Shown: positions 48,300-59,839 of the stretch, one piece after another
Position numbering within the stretch: position 1 is the first letter of the stretch
Layout of the letters: the number at the start of each line of letters is the position of its first letter
From: Lepeophtheirus salmonis
Lineage: Eukaryota; Arthropoda; Copepoda; Siphonostomatoida; Caligidae
Length of the DNA stretch: 64,000 nucleotides
Reading direction: 5' to 3'
Assembly: GCF_016086655.4 (NCBI RefSeq)
Contig: NC_052132.2
Coordinates: 19,470,805 to 19,534,804 of the forward strand
Program-made: the position numbers and the translations under genes
Notes under the pieces: model-generated
Told to the model about the DNA's origin: nothing
What the model saw: only the letters and a program-made list of their open reading frames with translations
Databases searched by the model: none

Positions 48300-49480
48300 A
48301 CAAATGTAGAAGGAATCTGTGCCTTTCTGGGAAATAATCTCATGAAGTCAGTGATGAAGCCTCCTAATTTGAAATCTTATTTGAGCGTTGATAATTTTAT
48401 ATCATCGGAGGGAATTAAAAATGCATTGACCAGGACTCCATTAATGTCCTTTTTTCAAAACCTTCACTTCGCTAATACCTTAGAAGCAAATAAATCGGAC
48501 AAATCTTACAAAATAAGCGTAATTATTGGCCATTCAAATGAAGCATTTAAATCTGTCATGTCCGATGCTCCAGAACTATCAATTGACGTAAACATGACAA
48601 GTTTAAAGGGAAAATGTCTTGCGAGTAATATATGAAGAATAAAACCATTAAGTGAGGATTCAAATGGTGGTATTGGTGTTGCAGGAACAGAATATCTTTA
48701 TCCGTTTAATTTATACCTTGGGAAGAAAAAAAATAATGAATATGTTCTTGGAGAAATTGTTGTAGTTTGCACTTTTTGAGAAGCTGAAAAATTCCTACTG
48801 TACACTATATTTCGATAATTTATCTTAGTTCTTCCCAGTTAGTTAATAAATTACACGAAAATGGACTACAAGGTATTGGAACTGTAAGAAAAGATAGGGA
48901 AAACATGCCAATTATGAAGATAGATGAAGTAATAAAATGAGGTGAAATGTAGCTAAAATATACAAATATTTTAATAGCAGTCAAGTGATTTGACAGAACG
49001 AGTTTGGAACGCAACAAACAAGTTTCATCTGTTCTAAGGAGTAAAAGGGGAAAATTCTAAAATAGTTGCCTATGTTCATCCATTGTAAAAAATATATGGG
49101 ATGTGTTGATATTCTGAATCAAAACACTGCTACTTCTAGATTGGATCGAAAATCATCGGAAGGGGGGTATTATTTGAAACTTTTTTTATATCCCTTGGAT
49201 ATTTGTGTTGTTAATTCGCATATTGTTTACAAAAAAAAATCCAAAAGGATTGTTAGATTTCAAAATTATTTTTATCTTATGATGATGTTTTAGTATCTCA
49301 ATTCCAATCCATACCAAAGCTCTAACCCAATTATGAACCATTGATGAACGGAATAGTAAGTCTTTCAATAGAATTGGCATGTGACCAATTTCAAATCACA
49401 GTGCTATCCCGAAAAACGGTAACAACTTCTATTTACCTTTTTTTGTCAGCTGATAACACTGTACAACATCAAGAATGGTA
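48300..49480 (+). pseudogene. piggyBac-like transposase relic (plus strand)
   Basis: An open stretch (48303-48635) reads E-G-I-C-A-F-L-G-N-N, then T-P-L-M-S-F-F-Q-N-L-H-F-A and P-E-L-S-I-D-V-N-M with L-K-G-K. This is the first catalytic Asp region of DDE_Tnp_1_7 proteins (normally ELSIDESM..FKGR). Broken blocks follow: Y-F-D-N-L-S (second Asp, codon at 48814), G-I-G-T-V-R-K-D-R-E-N-M-P (48874-48912), and Y-M-G-C-V-D-I-L-N-Q-N-T-A-T-S-R-L-D-R-K-S-S (about 49093-49155). A scrap of the C-terminal cysteine region lies near 49415-49475. Several stops and frameshifts are present, so it is non-functional. It is inside intron 5. Confidence 0.88.
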
Positions 49481-52400
49481 CAAAAATATTATATGCTTAT
49501 TCTGATTGTGTTTCAACTTTTGATTTCAAATATGGCCTATTTTTTCTCTCCTAGCGCCTCGGGGCCTTCAGAAAAAGGTCATACATTTTTTTTTCTATTT
49601 CAGAAAATTGATCAAATATTCGGCATCCTAATTAGCTTTAGCACTTAGTTTCTCTCTTTTTCCCTCTCTCTCTCTTTGTGTCTCTCTCTTCCAGACAGGG
49701 AAGTCTAAATTTAGGAACTTATCTCAAATTGACAACGATATAGAGCGCTTTTGGTGAAGCGCTTTTTTTTTTATTATGAATTTTTTTACAATAAAAAGCA
49801 CCTATTATAAACATTAAAAAATTATAAATCAAGTTATAAGGCTGATACAGACATTTTAAAAATATTTTTAGAACTTTTCAATTTTAGGCAATAAATTTTT
49901 TCACGTAATATATCTCTATTTTCACCACCAATTACCTGCAAAAGCTTTGAACCTTTAAAATAGGCAAAAATAGAAAACAAATTATGCCTTTATCTGACGT
50001 CCATAAGGCTAGCAGAGAAACAATAAGGTATATATATAGAATCAGGGGATCAAATTTTACTGAATTGATCATATTCTAATCTATTGCTTTAAAAAAAATG
50101 TGATTTTGTTTGACAGTGTAATTCTTCTACTATTTTTAATTAGTTGTGTTCTGAACGTTGATATCATAAATGATGTATTATTACTTTTAAATTAATAAAC
50201 TTTTTGTTAGTGATGTGGCATTTTTATTTTTGGCCAAATTTATTTTATTTAAACTACATGAAATAACTTTTATAAATACTCTTGAGTTGTACTCTCAGAA
50301 TTTACAGCTATTAGTTTATAAAATTAATATATTTTCTACAAGTTATTTGTGTAATAGAAAAAATTGGTGTCAATTTAATTATATTTTATGTTTTCTTATG
50401 TCTTAAATTTTTTTTACTTCATATTGATGAGTATTTATTTGTTAAACTCAACTTCTTAAAAGTAATAAAACTAATTCCATACAAAAAAAAAAAAAAAATC
50501 AAATATATTCTCAATAATAACTACAAAATTATCTCTTTTTTATGATCTAAACTAATGTTGTTTGGATTAAATTAAAAAAAGGTATATATTTTCTTTCCGT
50601 GCTTTGAACTCATAAAAAAAATTTATCATTTTAATTAATATTAATGAGTATTAAAAGGATGAAATAGCTATAAAAATATTACAAATATAATAAATGTTAT
50701 TTTAATACTAGCTAGATGTGTATTAGGTTATAAAATTTGTTTCACTTTTACCCCAGGTCATCTATGACGTTTAAAAAAATATCCACCAAGGAAGTGTTAA
50801 ATAGAGAAAAGTTGGAGATTTGGAAAGAAACTACTTTTGTAGCTAAATAGTTGTAACCCATCAACAAAAACTAGTTAAAACTGTTCCTGCACCCTACAGA
50901 GGTTAACATTTTATAAACTACTTATAAAACTTGATAGCTTATTAAATATACAAAATATTTTTTCAATTGACAAATATTGAATAACTTTAGAGACATATGT
51001 TTTGAAGCTCTTTTTATTATGAAGTTGTATGTCTTCATTTTACAACAAACTATATTTTTTTTCAATCTGATCGAAATTGAGGAATAAATTCCTTTTTATT
51101 ATAAAATTACAAGGTATTTTTTCTTAGTCATAATGAGATACGGAAATCATTTAAATTATATTTAGCCTGGACACATATAACTACAAATTATATTTTATTT
51201 GAATTTATTAATTAAAAATAACAAAATAATAATCGTTAAGATGATGGAAAAAATATTTTTTGAAAAAAACCAATCTGTATTGCAAAAAAGCAGAAACTTT
51301 GAGTTATAAAGAACAATTTCATGTTTCTTGGAGTAAAAGTATTTAAATTTTGAAGTTAAAAAAAATTCAAAATATTTAACATAGACTGATCCTTCTTATT
51401 TTTTTTTCAAAAAGTTAGTGTATATAGTCCAGAAATGTTCCATTAGTTAAAATATATATATAAATATAGTCCTCTAGGTCAATTTGTAGTGGTTTGGCAA
51501 AGCCTTTCAAATAATAAATTTCAGAATTTTAAGAATAAATATAATTCTTATCTATAAAATAGTCAATGTAAGTCGAAGTGAAGCATTTAAAAATATTTTT
51601 AGATTAATAAATAATCTTTCAAAAGTTATAATTTAGTTTTCTTTTAAACAATCACTATTTCTTATCATAAAAAAATAAAATAACGCTGTAATATAAAACT
51701 TTATCTTAAATTTTTTTGATATTAAATAATCTCTTTAGGAGATAACTATTTAATAACTTTTGAAAAAATGTTTATACATTTTAAAATGGTTACATGTTAT
51801 AAAATACTTCATAAACTAATTATTAATTTAATAGAAATCTACCCTTTACTGTCTACAAAATGTAATATTATTTTCTTAAGAGTTCATTTTTGTTTATAAA
51901 CTCAGAGTTATAAAATATAATAATACAAAATTATTTATTTGGTTCACTATTGCTAATATCATTTTATTGGAATAAATTAAATGCTTTTTGGAAGTTCTAT
52001 CATTTGGAAAATTATTTAGTAAATAGAAAAAGCATACTTAGCAATGACTACTATCAAATGAAGTTTTATATTGCTTAAATATCCAGTTTACAATGAATAA
52101 AAATTTGAAGGGAAGTATCTTAGAGATAAACGGTATCATAATCAATTTAAAAAAAAAAACAAATCGGAATATGCCGTATGACAAAGTTAACAATAAATGT
52201 TGGAGATTTAAGTATGTAAAATAAAATATTAATAAGGTTATGAACAATGGTCAAATTTGATCTTGATGTCCTTGACCAAACACTTTATTATAGCTTTGTC
52301 TGTTTCTTCTATAAATTTTTCAAATAATGACTTAAAATCGGTCAAGAAATTGTCCTTGCTGGTTCTGTAAGCTCAATTGTCTTTTTTCTTAGCAGTTATT

Positions 52401-53391
52401 GACATGAATAATTGGTTTCAGATTTAATGTAGAAATTATCAAACTGATTGTCTTTTAAAGTGTTCCACTACATTTTTACAAAGGTTTAACTACTTTCTAA
52501 GTAGTATATGCAGGTACTCTATTCCATTAGAAGCACACATCGGGATTTGAGAAGGTTAACAGCCCCATGGCAGTACACTTCCCTTCAAAAACTTCCAATA
52601 GACCTCCTCGTGTATTTTCACTGCGTATGTTTGTGGAATTACTTGTTAATTATTTCGCTTGTATGATCCATTTGAGTGAAAAAAAATATTTAACAACAAA
52701 TATTTGTTATCATGTCAACTGAAGCGTCTATTTTTATACTAGTAGTAATATTTGTCATTAAAAACATGGGGCCCTTTATAAAAACCACCTTGTACATTTA
52801 GATCATAAACAATACTCAAAATAAATTTAGTATATACTATATGACATATATTTTTGTTTATATATATAATACATATACTTAACATGTCAAAGTAATACAT
52901 CTAACCAAATTAAACTTGACATAATGTCATTGTACAATTCAAAGCAAGCATTGCATTACATTATTTTAAATATATATCTTTTAAATAATTCACTAAACAA
53001 AATGAAATGGAATTAGTATATTTTGTTTTACAATGTATGCAAAATATATTTGATTTTATTAAAAAAAATGTTAATCCATCAAATGAAAAAAAAAAATCGA
53101 GCAATAATTAATTCCTAAGTAAAGCAAAAATAAATAAAAAACTAATGGAACTTTATTTGAAACATGATTAATGAATTTGAGTAATTTTTGAGTTTGTCGA
53201 GTTCAAATGGTAATTTTCACAGATTTTGTGAATGATTTCTCTTTTATTAGCTTCATTATTGTCGTATGTATATTAGAGTTCTCCATTTTTGGAGTACATT
53301 TTTAAAAAATATAATATGATACTTTCTGTAGGAAAAAAGAGGTATAAAATTTCAGAGCTTTAACACCATTTTTAGTATATTATACGTCATG
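49481..53391. other. Intron 5, no gene recognised
   Basis: A CT-rich simple repeat is at about 49650-49695. A run of A is at 50484-50498. I looked for a right-hand piggyBac end (…GGGTTAA) here and did not find one. Confidence 0.5.
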
Positions 53392-53800
53392 GGCGGAGCA
53401 TTGTCTTATTGGAAGGTGTAATTTCTTCCTTGGGCTACTCCATCCATCCAGGGAATATAAAATAAAAGTGCAATGAACAAGCTTGATCCGTGCAAGTTCG
53501 TCCAGGCCTTTAAAAGATTCCGATGCTTGTGGCCGAAGATATCAACAGTGGCGGAAATCGTTACAAATAATTGAATGGCATGTAGCAGTTTCTTTACTAA
53601 TTTAATACTAAGATACATGCAATGTCATTCAATTATTTGTAATGATTTTCGCGACTGTTGATATCTTCGGCCACAAGCACCGGAATCTGGACGAACTTGC
53701 ACGGACCAAGCTTGTTCATTGCACTTTTATTTACATTCCTTGGATAGATGGAGTAGCCCAAGGAAGAAATTACACCTTCCAACAAAACAATGCTCCGCCT
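53392..53800. repeat. Inverted duplication of a transposase fragment
   Basis: The left arm (53392-53584) is the reverse complement of the right arm (53615-53799), with about 30 bp between. Both arms encode the same transposase piece, from D-I-F-G-H-K-H-R-N to the second catalytic Asp block. The arms carry different lesions: the right arm reads F-Q-Q-N-N-A (Asp changed to Asn), and the left arm keeps the Asp but has a stop in the preceding codon (F-Q-stop-D-N-A). The left arm also has a 12-base insertion relative to the right. Confidence 0.88.
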
Positions 53801-54080
53801 CAGAAGGCCAAAAAATTGCAGGATGTTTTGGCACAAAATGTTCTCACTTTGGACCCCAGATTTTTGGCCTGCAAACAATCCATACCTGAACCTATACTGT
53901 TTACATCTTTGAGGAAGGGTTAAGTAAATGGCATGTAAAAGTATCATTCGTCTTCTGACGCCCTGAAGAAGTCTATTACCCGTACAATGGCAAAGCTGAA
54001 TCTGCGCTAGATCGCCCGGACCTGCCAAACCTTTCGGCATTGAGTCGGCTGAGGTTATCATGAAAGGCGAATATCATTTT
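53615..54080 (+). pseudogene. Tc1/mariner transposase central and C-terminal relic
   Basis: The right arm of the inverted duplication continues beyond 53800 in the same frame as A-K-K-L-Q-D-V-L-A-Q-N-V-L-T-L-D-P-R-F-L-A and N-x-P-Y-L-N-P-like wording in another frame (third catalytic block degraded), stopping at 53921-53923. A decayed C-terminal tail is visible to about 54080. The sequence W-I-D-G-V-A-Q-G-R-N-Y-T-F-Q-Q precedes the mutated second Asp. Confidence 0.75.
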
Positions 54081-56955
54081 AAATAATCGTATGTGAATAA
54101 ATGTAGCTTTTAAATAATAAAAAAATATGGTTCTAACCCATCTCCTTCGTTCGTTATAAGCCTTAAAAGATTTTCCCATTGTATCTGGACCACATTGTAT
54201 ATACGAAGATGTCCATTTTTGGGGTTATTTAATTTTTTTTTTTGATCAAAAAGTTTTGTTTTTTTTGTAAAAAAAATATTCCTCAAAAGTGCTGGGCCCT
54301 CAAATGTCATTTTTCAAACCTCAAAAACTATTTAGAATATGAATAATGACATTTTTTCGTCAAAATTGGCTGATTGTCCTTTTTTTTAAATACACTTTAA
54401 CTTGAGTATGACCGTCATTTTACCTATCTTAATATTCCAACGTCTCCAAAATAATACCAATGAATTAAAGCTCGATTTTTTTTAGTGAAAGTATCATAAT
54501 ATCATACATAATTAAAGATATTTTCAAAAATAACACAAACTTTTTGTTTTTTATGCTAAAAGATGGTGTAAAAAATATAAATTAAATTAACAGGAAATGA
54601 ACTTTAAAAATGCTATGCTGTCAAATATACCAACGCAACCCTTCTAATTTTAAAGAATAATCCAGAAACTCCTTTGCTACAAAAAGAACCTACAATATCA
54701 CCCCCAAAACGTGAGATAAAGCTTTTACCAATTTATATTTTATTTAGTTGACCGTCAACACAAGAACAAAAAAAGAGAAATGAATGGATTTCATTTGAAA
54801 TGTCATATTGGGCTAATATATAACATATCTTATATCAAATGAAAGTTAAAAATTAAAGGCAAAAATTTTGGGATCCTTAACTCATCCTCTGAATTTGAAT
54901 ACTCGGCCTTTAAGTGATTCAAAAAGTCTATAAAATATCTTGCATGTATGTATGAAATAAATAATAAATTCGGATCTTTTAATGATTTCCTGTTGAAGAT
55001 TGTTCTATGTTGACATATGTACATATGTTTACAAAACTTGCTTATGAAAGTTGTAAGCAAAGCAACGCGTCTAAAATATGTTTTTCATACTTGTTGGAAA
55101 TACTTGAATACTGTTACAAATAAATATTTAATGAAAGTTTTGATAAATTTGATAAAAGTTAAAAATAATATGTATTGTTCATTGCTTCTTTGAAATTCTC
55201 AAACAAAACTTGGATTTTAATATGTTCAATATCAAAACATAGAGTTTTAAGCCTTGTATTGACATTATATTTTTTTGTTTTTACAATTTAAACTATTGAA
55301 GTTAGGAATGTACTCCTATACATATGTGGGACGGCAACAATAAAACAATCATTAACATGAATTTAATGAAAGGAGATTATCATAACTTTTTTCTCCTTTA
55401 TATACATATACTGGATGGTGAATAAGTCCTGCATCACCTTTTAAACTTTAATTTTGAGAGAACTGGGGAGTTTCAATGATAAATTTGGGCACATTAGTTA
55501 AAAGCTGTTGTTCTTTAAAAACGAGATATAGCAAACTAAAGTATTTCAATTCTAAACATAGATGAAAACATAAGGGTTTGAGATTGCAAATTTGAAATGC
55601 ACCAATCATGACATCTCAGTCATTTTCAAGCCCTTTGGTGTCAATTTGGAAGGTATAGGGCAGTCAATATCATTTTTGTAGCTGCCAATCACTCTTTGAA
55701 GTTAATGCGGCCAAATCCATAGTCGAATTATTAAAGAAAAGACCTAAGACTGGCCCATCATGTCCAAAGTTACCTAGGCTGCTAGGAGGAAATCAAAGAG
55801 TTTGAAGGATAGGTAATCAACAATTCCGTTTGGAGCGTTATATGAGTCTTCTTAATGACCTCAAACATCGCCCTGGACCCCGAACCTCCAGCATCTATTT
55901 GCAAGTCTGTCGAGTCCACTACAGGAAAATTGCCGATTTCAAGTTATCCTTGGATGAGCGGAAGATACATATCACATGTGTTTGCGGACTCCTGATCCCA
56001 CTTTGAGGCTATCATTGCTCCCAAATTCACAAATAATGTTCCTGTATATGTATTTATCTTTAAGCTACCATTTTCGAGTTCATTTGACTTAATTCAGATT
56101 AAAATGAAGTACAACATGCAGGAGGTGCAAGCCTTAATCACTACCCGGTATTCATACACCAGAATATGTCATGTACCAATCATATCCAAGCAAGACAGGA
56201 TAAGAAACTCCACGAAACCTCCTACAAATAAACCACTGCATCCGAAGAAGGAGGAATAAATAAATGATTTATCACTTTTGATGAAAATAGTTCTTGTGAT
56301 AAACTTTAATCTGAATAGTGATATATACATCAAATTAAAGACTTCTAAAAGAATTAGGATGGTTTGGATGGATCTTTGTGCGTTTTGTAATCCAATATTT
56401 TCATAAATTGATAAAACAGATTTATATGAAGAAATTTATATCCTCAAAAAAAAAAAATGTAAAAAAATTTTATCTAACGATATTTTAAATCTAGTTGAAG
56501 GAGATCTATACCTCCAGGAAATTTATGATGTTGAATTTGATAAAGAACATCATTTTGATCGTTTTTATTCCGGTCAAATTTTCAAGTGTAAGGCAAAACA
56601 ATATATAATAATAATTCTATTAATATGAAAATTAATGAATAAAAAAGGATTCAAAAATTGAATGGTAGAGATTATAAATGGATGACTTATTTCAATATGA
56701 ATTTAAGTAATGTTCTTCAACCTTTAAAAAAAATTTGATTTTCTAATTGTATTGTACAATATTACATATTAATAATATTTAATAAATTCATAAATTAACT
56801 AAAATCTACAATTATTTACAATAATATACCTATCCAGGAGATAAAAACATAAAAATACTCCACACTCTGTCTCCTCTGGAACGCTTTCTCTTCCTTATAG
56901 TTTAACTATTCATTGCATCGACGTATTTGTCTTCAATTGTCTGGGATGAGGTAAT
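54081..56955. other. Intron 5, mostly featureless; possible old insertion at 55500-56270
   Basis: The part at about 55500-56270 is less AT-rich and has scattered coding-like runs, for example D-L-K-H-R-P-G-P-R-T-S-S-I near 55855-55895, but no motif I can assign. It may be another very old transposon. The rest is AT-rich DNA without features. Confidence 0.4.
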
Positions 56956-57345
56956 ACAGGGTTGTTTAAGTAAATCTGGACCATCTTTAACTACATCTTG
57001 AATCATAAGGAAATGATTTAATTCTGTTATTTATATTTTAAAATAAGAACTTGGCCTTAGCTTTATGTTAGTTGCGCAATTTTTAATTCAAAACAAGTAT
57101 TTACGATATGGAAGACCCGGAGGAACACCATCATTGAATTTTCTGGCGTGGTATACAGTCCACCGTATATCAAGAAGATTCTCAGATATCTAACGAACAC
57201 AATCTACGAAGTCTACAACACCTGAAAGGAAGAGAAGGGTATAAAAGAAAATCCCACAACTACCGGAGTGATACAAAACGCTCTCCCATATTCGTCGTAA
57301 GCCCGAAACATTCTTCAAAGTCATCTCCTTGGGATTCCGATAAAC
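56956..57345 (+). mobile_element. 5' part of a DD37D mariner-like element
   Basis: The left terminal sequence ACAGGGTTGTTTAAGTAAAT continuing CTGGACC resembles in layout the end of the 11550 element. The coding part begins with ATG at 57108 and, across two frames, shows P-P-Y-I-K-K-I-L-R-Y-L-T-N-T-I-Y-E-V-Y-N-T (helix-turn-helix), then K-R-K-S-H and R-S-D-T-K-R-S-P-I-F-V. The same order (TVYxVFNxW ... KAHxMRSDxIxTPxFL) occurs in the 11701 transposase, so the two are related subfamilies. It is cut off after about 57345; catalytic core and right end are missing. Confidence 0.78.
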
Positions 57346-58639
57346 ACTTTTGCTAAAAATAAATCAAGAACTTGAGCTAAATTTTAAAACTGTTTTTTAT
57401 TTAAGAAACCTATTTTGCCCTCGATATTGTCCCAAAAATAAAATCAATAAATTTTTAATTCCTTAATACCGAGAATCAACTTCGACTACTATTAAATGCA
57501 ATATGTGACGCCTCTACTCTGTTAGTGAAAAAATTTGTTGTTGTAAATAAGTGATAATTTGTATAAGAGTACAAAATTGGATAGTTTTTAATCTCTTTTG
57601 TTTACAGTCTATTTTTACTTATAAAGACTTATGCATACATTATTTTTATACTTTATAGTTATTCAAATACTTTTTTTATAATAGTCTCTTAAGTTGAACG
57701 AATTGCATTTTATGATAAATCTTGTGTCAAAGAGATTCGACTTTTAGCAATAAATTATTATTGCATTTGATTTAATTTATATTTCAATTACTTTCTTTTA
57801 AAAGATATACATACATAAAATATCTCCTTCAATTTGTATAAATCCAGTTTTATGAAATATAAACTTTTTGCAAGTTACCAAAAGGATAATGAAATCTTTC
57901 AAGACAAACAACACAAATCTACAAAGAAATATTTCGTGATTCTATATTCAATATAATTCTCCATTTTTTGTTTAGGATTCAAAAAAAATTTCAGAGCATA
58001 TTTAATAAGAAACTTTTAGCGTATAATTACTTTCTATCAGTTTGAATCAAGTAATGTATATTTCAAATATGTTCTTATATTTTACGTGCGATGATCCAAT
58101 ATTCAGAAAATGAAATTTAAAACATAAAAACTATAATGTTTTAAGAATTTTATTTTTGAAAAGGAATTACGCCTCATTTTTTAATTGTTTTTACGTCAAA
58201 ATAATTCACCTGAAGAATGAACTATTAAGGCATATAGAAAGAAATATATAAATGCAACAAGGTGAATAATATATGATTCACAATTTCAGATCTTAACAAA
58301 CATAGGTGATTTAAAAAACCAATGAGTAGGGTAACGTTTAATAGTACAAACTTAATATTTATACTAAGGACATCTTCAATTAGTTTATTTTTATAGCGGC
58401 CGAATTCTTTCTGGCCTTACACATATATATTTATCTATGATTTGAGGTTTAATTTACAAAAGAGTATTTGATTCTAGAAGGTCTATTTCAGCTGAAATAT
58501 TGATTTAAATATAATTGTATTCAAGACAAATATGTAGTTATTTTAAAACATACTATAACTGTACTTTAAATAATTTGATAATTTGCAAAAACGTTTATAA
58601 ATTGTGACAAAAATTATTTCATCTTTTGTTTTTTTACAG
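57346..58639. other. End of intron 5
   Basis: AT-rich DNA with no recognised feature, ending in the TTTTTTTACAG acceptor. Confidence 0.55.
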
Positions 58640-58818
58640 AACAAGAGGTCCAAAGCTCAAAAATAAAGAAAAAAATTGAGATTGTGAGTAAATCATCAGA
58701 TGAAAAAAGTTCTTTACAGAGTATGGAACCCTCCAAATCTCACACCGTCAACGCATGGCCCTTCTTCTTCCTCCTCCTTACTGAAACTCTAATATTATTT
58801 TTTAGTATATCTCATTGA
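58640..58818 (+). CDS. Last exon: stalk, GPI-type hydrophobic tail and stop
   Basis: The acceptor is TTTTTTTACAG. The exon encodes residues 195-253 and the TGA at 58816-58818. The first part is lysine- and serine-rich (about 196-230), with small residues S226, S228 and N232 as candidate GPI-attachment sites. It is followed by a hydrophobic C-terminus (W234-P-F-F-F-L-L-L ... L-F-F-S-I) ending two residues before the stop with no basic cytoplasmic tail. That is the layout of a GPI signal rather than of a transmembrane protein. One acidic residue (E243) interrupts the hydrophobic stretch, which is unusual. Confidence 0.88.
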
Positions 58819-58833
58819 ATCTACTGTATTCAA

Positions 58834-58839
58834 AATAAA
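58834..58839 (+). other. Candidate polyadenylation signal AATAAA
   Basis: AATAAA lies 16 bases after the stop codon of the adhesion gene. In this AT-rich DNA the hexamer is common, so a longer 3' UTR using a later signal is equally possible. Confidence 0.4.
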
Positions 58840-59475
58840 AAGATAATAATATAGCATCTTCAAACGTCAAATTATGGAGACAATTCTGAAGATTTACAAA
58901 GAATCATCATTTGATGATTATAGTAAAAGTCTTTCGCAAGTGTGTTTTTTATGTATATCAAAAGTTAAAATAATATTAATAAATGACACTTTAGATGTTT
59001 TTTCTCCTCACATCAATGACTACGATGAACAAGGGCATACTTACATTGCCTTAAGCATACAAAAACATAATAATCACGAAACAATATTAATTTTTTATAA
59101 TAAAATATCTATCTAATAAATATATATAAACATACAAATAGTTAAATGAAATTTGTTGGAATATAATAAATATATTTATATGAAAAAAACAAATCCTTCT
59201 TCTTTATCTTAAATCCAAAATATAATCAGGACACTCTTGCATGTTTCAAAGTAGCTGACTCTAGGTATAATGAACTCATAATACATATAATCATATATAA
59301 AATAGGTCTAGTAAACAGAAATTGAATATGTTTAATGTTTTTTTACAATTGTTTATCTTCTCGACAATCAAAACAGTGATCACATCACGGTCAAACTCGA
59401 CGATTATTTCTATTATTTTATCTACATTTTTCAACAATTGGACTTCTAGAGCGTGGTAAGTCTCTCACTTCTAAA
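58840..59475. other. 3' UTR or intergenic DNA of the adhesion gene
   Basis: An 80-codon plus frame (58874-59116) follows the stop of the adhesion gene. It has no splice signals or domain and is probably untranslated 3' sequence. The segment 59120-59475 separates the two convergent transcription units proposed here. Confidence 0.45.
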
Positions 59476-59824
59476 TTACGCATGATTGACTGTTACAGTA
59501 TCAGGAATATAAACACTGATTACATTTTCAACCGCCTGGCTTTCGTTTTTGCCTTTATCGAAGAAAAACTGTTGAATATGATGATGATGCTGGTGATAAT
59601 CTTTGACACACGACAATACTGAGTCAAACAATCGTAAAACTGTCAAAAAAAAATTAATACAAAATATTATCTTTCTAGCACTACCTAACGTAAACCGAGC
59701 ACCCTTATACAACGCAAGATACACATTACTAAAGCCCTTATAACTGATTATTTTTACTACATCTATTATAGAAAAGACTTTCTTGAGACAATGGCAGAAG
59801 TAACAATTAACATGCAAATTTAAT
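59476..59824 (-). CDS. Unrecognised minus-strand coding segment (possible last exons)
   Basis: A minus frame is open from 59838 to the TAA at 59476, 120 residues if read straight through. The beginning coincides with a good acceptor on the minus strand (GTTTTCTTAG before 59824), and another acceptor with a T-run (AATTTTTTTTTGACAG) ends at 59640. A GT at 59684-59683 would define a 45-bp intron that keeps the frame. The spliced version would read ...F-T-L-V-L-R-L-F-D-S-V-L-S-C-V-K-D. It contains C-Y-F-C-H-C near the start, a hydrophobic stretch only in the unspliced form, and D-Y-H-Q-H-H-H-H. I recognise no family. Base composition is more balanced than the flanks, which favours a real gene convergent with the adhesion gene, but this is uncertain. 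Confidence 0.4.
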
Positions 59825-59839
59825 CTAAGAAAACACATT

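Larger units (their letters stand above)
4421..58818 (+). other. Gene span: Ig/FN3 GPI-anchored cell-adhesion protein (3' part)
   Basis: Six exons on the plus strand splice into one frame of 253 residues plus stop, with phases 1-0-0-1-1 at the five junctions. All junctions have GT donors and AG acceptors, most with pyrimidine-rich tracts. Domain order from the visible start: C-terminal half of an Ig domain (residues 1-58), FN3 domain (about 60-179), hydrophilic linker (about 180-230) and a C-terminal hydrophobic tail (234-251). Known insect proteins with Ig repeats, one FN3 and a GPI anchor (Klingon and Wrapper, lachesin-like relatives) act in neuronal and glial adhesion at the cell surface. 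Assignment to that group rests on architecture and the WYRD...DFGNYSC...ENSLGR style. Exon order is seen directly; family is inferred. The 5' end is outside the window. Confidence 0.88.

Noticed and set aside
55500..56270. Possible additional transposon
   Set aside because: Only composition and short coding-like runs support it; no motif or terminal repeat could be fixed.
58874..59116. 80-residue plus-strand frame after the adhesion gene
   Set aside because: No domain, no splice logic, AT-driven composition; better explained as 3' untranslated sequence.
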